A DNA stretch of 14,299 bases from Conidiobolus incongruus B7586. Its lineage: Eukaryota > Entomophthoromycota > Entomophthoromycetes > Entomophthorales > Conidiobolaceae. A program made the position numbers and the translations under genes. The stretch lies in the NCBI GenBank assembly GCA_000697335.1, contig JNEM01012837.1, positions 1-14,299 of the forward strand, in the 5' to 3' direction. Positions 10,380-14,299 of this stretch are shown here, in pieces (within the stretch, counting starts at the first letter, position 1; every line of letters begins with the position of its first letter). Below the pieces are notes generated by a model, which worked only from the letters and a program-made list of their open reading frames with translations, did no database searches and had not been told where the DNA came from.

Positions 10380-11010
10380 TTAGTTGGATCAATACTAATT
10401 CTTTAAGAGGAAACAATATAACCACAAAAAAAGATAGAAGAGGCACCAAAGATATATTTTGATAGTTTCAAAGGTAATTTATGTTCCTGAATAATTTATA
10501 AGACTTGATTAACATGTTAAATATATTCTTCTTTAGTTTTTAAATAGATTAGGATATTATCAAGGTAGGTGATAATAAAGTTATTAAAGATAAAGTTGAA
10601 AAGGGAATTAATAAATTAAGTGAAAGTTACAAGAGCATTACACAATCTAAAGTTTATAACAGTAAATTTATAGTAGCTTAAAAAAGTGTTGAAAATAGTT
10701 AAAGGGATAGAGTTTTCTTCAACTCTAATGTTGTAATATCTATTCCTAACATCTAGTTTAGTAAATATAGTTGATCTAAGTAGTTTATCCCTAATATCAT
10801 GTAGGTTTAATAATAGGGTTTTATCCTTGATAGTTTTAGAGTTTAAAACATGGTTATTAATATATAGTTTCTAACCACCATCAGCCTTTTATACAAAGAG
10901 GATTAGAAATCCCTATAGTAAAGAAGAAGGTTTAATATATCCATTTTCAAGTAGTTTTTGGATTTTTTTTTTCAAGGTTTAATATTATTTAGGGGATAAA
11001 TAATAAGTAG
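10380..11010 (-). pseudogene. Gypsy reverse transcriptase region
   Basis: The catalytic box of the YLDD type lies at about 10551-10580 on the minus strand, and the preceding RT blocks can be followed up to about 11000. RT upstream of RNase H and integrase is the Ty3/gypsy order. The frame is broken repeatedly. Confidence 0.8.
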
Positions 11011-11479
11011 GTTTTGAGTATAGTTATATACTAGGGATTAGTTTAATTTTGTGTTTAATATTATATTTAGGTGGTAATTTATTTACAGGTTCAAAAACAT
11101 TAGCAAATTAACTTATTGTATTGAATAGGAAGTGGTTATTAAATATAACCTCATTAAAATCAACAGATGAAGTGCTAATAGATGAATAATAAATAAATAT
11201 ATATCTTTATAGATTGTTTAAGTTTTTGATTAGCTTTTTACATTGATTTTTACTTATAATGATAAAATTATTTGTTACAATTATAAAGTTAGTGTTAGGT
11301 AAAGCATTTAATAGTTTTATAGTAGGGTAATATAGATTTTTTAAGATTAATTCTACTAATTTCTTTTAGAATATAAAAAAAATAGATTTGTAGCTTTCTG
11401 GAGTAATATTTATAGATATAAGGTTGTGATATTCAAACTAATTTTGACCTAGTATAAAATTATAACTAATGTTACCAAC

Positions 11480-11760
11480 TAGGAATTTAATATATTAGGA
11501 GTAATTAGGGGGTAATGATAGGTATTTAAATATAGTGTTGGATGTTTGTTCTATTAAGTTGTTAGCATATTTAATTATTAAGTTGCTTTTTTAAGTAGGT
11601 AAAAATAACTTTACAACAATAAAAGAAGAGATAATATAACTAGAATAACCAGAGTTAATTAAAACACTAACAAGTATATCTATAAAAGAACCAGTTAATA
11701 CAAACAATAGGGTGATAGTTAAAGGTAAAAAATCACAAGGTAAATTAGTTACTAGAATAT
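11480..11760 (-). pseudogene. Gypsy protease region
   Basis: On the minus strand an ILV-x-SG-type active-site stretch lies at about 11640-11690, between the zinc-knuckle remnant and RT, where an aspartic protease is expected. Only this motif supports it. Confidence 0.5.
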
Positions 11761-11984
11761 TTTTAGTTTCTAGTGGTTTAATCAGTTGGATTTCTCTAGT
11801 ATATATAATTTAATTTGTAGAATCATTAGCTTATTAGAACTTTTGTGGATTAGATTAGAATCTGCTAACTAATTGTGAAAGGGGTGATTCTAAGGTTATA
11901 TTAATATTATTCAGGTTTGATTTATGGTTGGTAAGTTAAGATTGTTAAGAATTAAACAGATGTTGCTTCCTTAAAGGGTATTTG

Positions 11985-12860
11985 TTAGTTTTATAGTTGA
12001 CTTGAGTTTTTTAGCAATAGTAGCAACCTTTGTTTATTCTCAAGTAGGTTTTAGCTTCTTCACTAAAGGTTTTCTTATAAAGCTTTAAAGCAAAAACATC
12101 TATCATTTAAAACTTAAGTAGGTTAAAGTAAAGTTTAAAAGATTAATTTTTAGGGTGGGAAGATTTAATTATAGAGTAAAAGATATTATCAATTATAATT
12201 GTTATATCACAAATGTTAGAAAAAAACATATTATCAAAGTGTTCCCTACTAACTAACTAAAGCTTTACTTGAGGGTTAAGGCATTATAATAGTTTGTGGA
12301 TTTATTCTTCTTCAGTGATATTTAGTATATTTAAGCATATTTCATTAAATTTCTCAATTAATTGTTTTGTAGAAGTTTTTTGTTTGAGTTAGGAAAGCTT
12401 TTCTCTTGCTAATCAAACTTAATTTTTTAAGTAATACCTCTCTTTAAGGGCTTTTTCTAATTGTTTAAAAGTTTATATTTTTGTAGTAGGTTATCCTCTT
12501 GAAGATTCTTTAGGATTAAGCTTGTAATGAGTTAACTACCAAGTATAAATAGATTTTTCCAAAAAAAAGTGGCTAATTTAAAGATATTCTCTAGATCTTC
12601 ATTAGGAATCAAATCAAGGTAATTCTTCATGTTTTTAAGGTAGTTTTCAAGCTTGTAAAGGTTTTTAAAGCTATCATAAGTAGTTAGTTTGTTTTTAAAA
12701 ATACTAAAGAGGTAGTTTAATGTATTAACTATAGTAAAGTAGCTAGTTTGTTAAATTTAAGCTCTTTGAAACATGTTTTTTTCAATCAAAAGTTGTCTAA
12801 TATAAGCTTTTTAGAAGGTAATAAGCTTTTAAAAACTAAAGTCTTAGATTCACTTAGTAA
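11985..12860 (-). pseudogene. Gypsy gag region with zinc-knuckle remnant
   Basis: The first coding segment after the 5' LTR. It has a retrotransposon-gag type stretch (about 12300-12700) and a CYYC-containing zinc-knuckle remnant at about 11990-12050. It is broken. Capsid fold details cannot be judged by eye. Confidence 0.6.
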
Positions 12861-13028
12861 TTAAGCTACCATCATCATTAAAATAATATAAGGGTATCTC
12901 CTTTTTTGGTGGTATTATAGTGTATAGTGTTAAATTTAAATGAAATAAATTATAAATAAAATTTAAAATAGTAATAGATAAGTTAGATACAAGTAGTTAT
13001 TAATTTCTAATAGGTTTTTAACAGTTTT

Positions 13029-13041
13029 GTTGCTGTTACTA
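13029..13041 (-). other. Primer-binding site of the gypsy element
   Basis: On the minus strand, immediately inside the 5' LTR, the sequence TAGTAACAGCAAC begins with T-x-G as expected for pairing with a tRNA CCA end. The tRNA used cannot be named by eye. Its position agrees with the LTR end inferred from the LTR alignment. Confidence 0.55.
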
Positions 13042-13438
13042 TATAAGTGTATTGGTAGTTAAACTAATATAGTGTAGAAGAAGATTTAATATAAAAGTAG
13101 TGTGGTGTAGAATATAGTAATATAATGTGGCTATAGTGTGCAAGTGTAAATAAAGTTTAATTAAGCTTTAAATTAGGATGAGTCATTGAAATATTAAGAT
13201 TTATATTAGGTAGTGTTAATATCCTATAATATTAATAGAATATAGTTTCAATTTTAGAAATAGTGTGAAAGTAAAAATAGTAAGAATTGAGAGGAAAAGA
13301 GGAACCTAGTTTATTAGATAATTTAATACTATTTATATAATTAATTTAACTATATAAGTATAAATTAATCATATAATTTATAGTTAATTGGATTATATGA
13401 AAGTATATATAAGAATTTAAAGAATTAATCTCTTAACA
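13042..13438 (-). repeat. 5' LTR of the gypsy element
   Basis: 397 bp, matching 7729-8125 without gaps. It keeps G or C at many sites where the other LTR has A or T, and the reverse, so each copy was mutated independently after insertion. Confidence 0.9.
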
Positions 13439-13443
13439 AGGTT
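13439..13443. repeat. Right 5-bp target-site duplication of the gypsy element
   Basis: AGGTT, the partner of GGATT at 7724-7728, with two transition differences. The transposase sequence resumes directly after it. Confidence 0.6.
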
Positions 13444-14070
13444 AATTATTGTTTAAGGATATATATTATCTTTAGGTTAAAGTATCTTTATAAAGTTAAT
13501 AGGGAAATTAATATTAAAATATACTAAAGTATTCTAAACAATAAATTAAAAAAAACCATTAAATAATATAAGTTAAACAAATCTAATGTTATTTTCTAAC
13601 AAAATAATACCTCTTACTATATTATAACTTTTACTACCAAATAACTTAAAAATAATAAGATAACAGTTATAAAATAGCTTTTTCAATCTTTTAACTTTAA
13701 TCTAATTAAATAGCTTTAAAATTAGTTAAAAAAAGTTATTAAAGCTTTCCCCCCAATAAAAAATTTAAATCAACTTTAAAAATATGTTTAAGAAGTATAA
13801 AATAAAATTAACCCTTTTTAGTGTAAGAAGTTAATTGATTTTATACCCTACAAACTTAAAGAAGTTAAAAAAGCTAAAGGTAGATATATTAAGTTTTAAT
13901 TTTTTTTATCACCAAAAACTTATAAATTTATAACTCAACTTAGGTAAAATTTAAAGGTTTATATTTTAACCAATTAATAACTAAATATTATCATTTAATT
14001 ATATATATAATTAATAAATATAATAGATTTTAATTATTTAATTTAGGTTTATTTTATTAAATATTAATCA

Positions 14071-14128
14071 AGTTATTAGTAAAAATATAGGTGTTTTTGA
14101 TTTTATAACTTACTTTTACAAGTTAGTG
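14071..14128 (-). repeat. Right terminal inverted repeat of the Tc1-like element
   Basis: Its reverse complement begins CACTAACTTGTAAAAGTAAG and matches 6847-6904 over 58 bp. It lies about 170 bases after the transposase stop and is followed by TA. Confidence 0.85.
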
Positions 14129-14130
14129 TA

Positions 14131-14299
14131 TTATATTTAAGATTAAGATTATATATTATCAATATTATAATATAATAATATTATTAAATATAAATCTTAA
14201 TATATTAAAAGGTTTATTTATATTAAAAATATAATTAAATTTTATTTATATTCCAATTTTATATTGTTATATTTTGTGCTATATTAATTTATATTAAGT
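14131..14299. other. AT-rich right flank, nothing seen
   Basis: No gene, repeat or CG dinucleotide is visible in the last 169 bases. It resembles the left flank at 5731-6844. Confidence 0.6.

Larger units (their letters stand above)
7729..13438 (-). mobile_element. Ty3/gypsy chromovirus (LTR retrotransposon), full-length but broken
   Basis: A 5,710-bp element on the minus strand with 397-bp LTRs at both ends. In coding order it has a primer-binding site, a gag region with a zinc-knuckle remnant, protease, reverse transcriptase, RNase H, integrase, a C-terminal chromodomain, a polypurine tract and the 3' LTR. The order RT-RNaseH-integrase marks Ty3/gypsy (Metaviridae), and the chromodomain marks the chromovirus branch. 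It is a fossil, with the coding region interrupted many times, on the order of dozens of breaks. The LTRs are about 93% identical, but 28 of their 29 differences are transitions, so divergence cannot be read as time. The single transversion suggests a fairly recent insertion followed by rapid hypermutation. It has no CG dinucleotides. It sits inside the Tc1-like transposase. Confidence 0.92.
7200..13899 (+). pseudogene. Tc1-type (DD34E) transposase, interrupted and inactivated
   Basis: The N-terminal part (about 7200-7728) has a helix-turn-helix stretch near 7230-7310 with IARIT and IVKVIKN. Next comes a region like KPLL--H---RLEFA near 7500-7560, and the first catalytic block at 7602-7625 (NETKY where the family has DETK). 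The C-terminal part resumes at 13444 with the GGS-VWGC-type block. The second catalytic block, at 13600-13620, reads QNNTSYY for QDNAPCH. The third, at 13684-13710, reads QSFNFNLIK for QSPDLNPIE. The C-terminus ending KAKGRYIKF stops at 13897-13899. The residues at 7614-7616, 13603-13605 and 13708-13710 are N, N and K where the family has D, D and E. The last two have 34 residues between them, which is Tc1 spacing. One frameshift lies near 7641-7660 and another near 13490-13500. Without the insertion it would be about 330 residues, typical of the family. The N-terminal start is not clear. Confidence 0.85.
6847..14128 (+). mobile_element. Tc1/mariner-type DNA transposon, split by an LTR element
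   Basis: The ends are matching inverted repeats beginning CACTAAC, flanked by TA on both sides. Between them is a Tc1-type transposase on the plus strand, interrupted at 7724-13443 by a nested gypsy element. Removing that insertion and one copy of its target duplication leaves about 1,567 bp, a normal Tc1 length. The whole element has no CG dinucleotide. The transposase is dead, with several premature stops and at least two frameshifts, mostly C-to-T or G-to-A changes at conserved codons. The element was therefore in place before the gypsy insertion, and both were then mutated. It can move only if an intact copy elsewhere supplies transposase. Confidence 0.88.

Noticed and set aside
6847-14128. 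A novel composite transposon with its own gene set
   Set aside because: All inner parts are explained by two known families, one nested in the other, with separate ends and separate target duplications.
1-14299. Mitochondrial, plastid or bacterial origin because of the extreme AT content
   Set aside because: Spliceosomal-type introns, a nuclear HSF-type gene, a Tc1 element and a Ty3/gypsy chromovirus point to nuclear eukaryotic DNA.
1-14299. tRNA, rRNA or CRISPR array
   Set aside because: No tRNA T-loop motif with pairing arms, no conserved rRNA segments and no regularly spaced repeats were found by eye.

Overview
This window is very AT-rich eukaryotic nuclear DNA, most likely from a filamentous fungus. 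The reasons are short GT-AG introns, a nested pair of transposons (a Ty3/gypsy chromovirus inside a Tc1-like element), and a mutation pattern that looks like repeat-induced point mutation (RIP): almost every difference between repeat copies is C-to-T or G-to-A, and the transposon block has no CG dinucleotide. RIP is best known in ascomycetes, so an ascomycete AT-rich block is my first guess. I cannot name the species from the sequence.

Layout. Bases 1-1711 are AT-rich and free of CG, with a tetranucleotide microsatellite and one weak promoter-like patch. Bases 1712-5730 contain CG at about the expected low level and hold the only believable host coding sequence. One gene lies at 3308-3858 on the minus strand: a small, two-exon HSF-type DNA-binding protein with an intact domain. 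The second is a less AT-rich island at about 5292-5691 that looks exonic but that I cannot identify. Bases 5731-6846 show nothing.

Bases 6847-14128 are a Tc1/mariner-type DNA transposon with 58-bp terminal inverted repeats flanked by TA. Its plus-strand transposase is a pseudogene whose three catalytic positions (DD34E spacing) have all been changed by G-to-A transitions. A complete-looking but heavily broken Ty3/gypsy chromovirus (7729-13438, minus strand) was later inserted into the transposase, in the codons for a conserved glycine-rich motif. It has 397-bp LTRs and 5-bp target duplications that differ only by transitions. Bases 14131-14299 are plain AT-rich DNA.

The history I infer is that the Tc1 element landed at a TA, the gypsy element landed in it, and both were then hypermutated, while the small HSF gene a few kilobases away kept an open frame and working splice signals.
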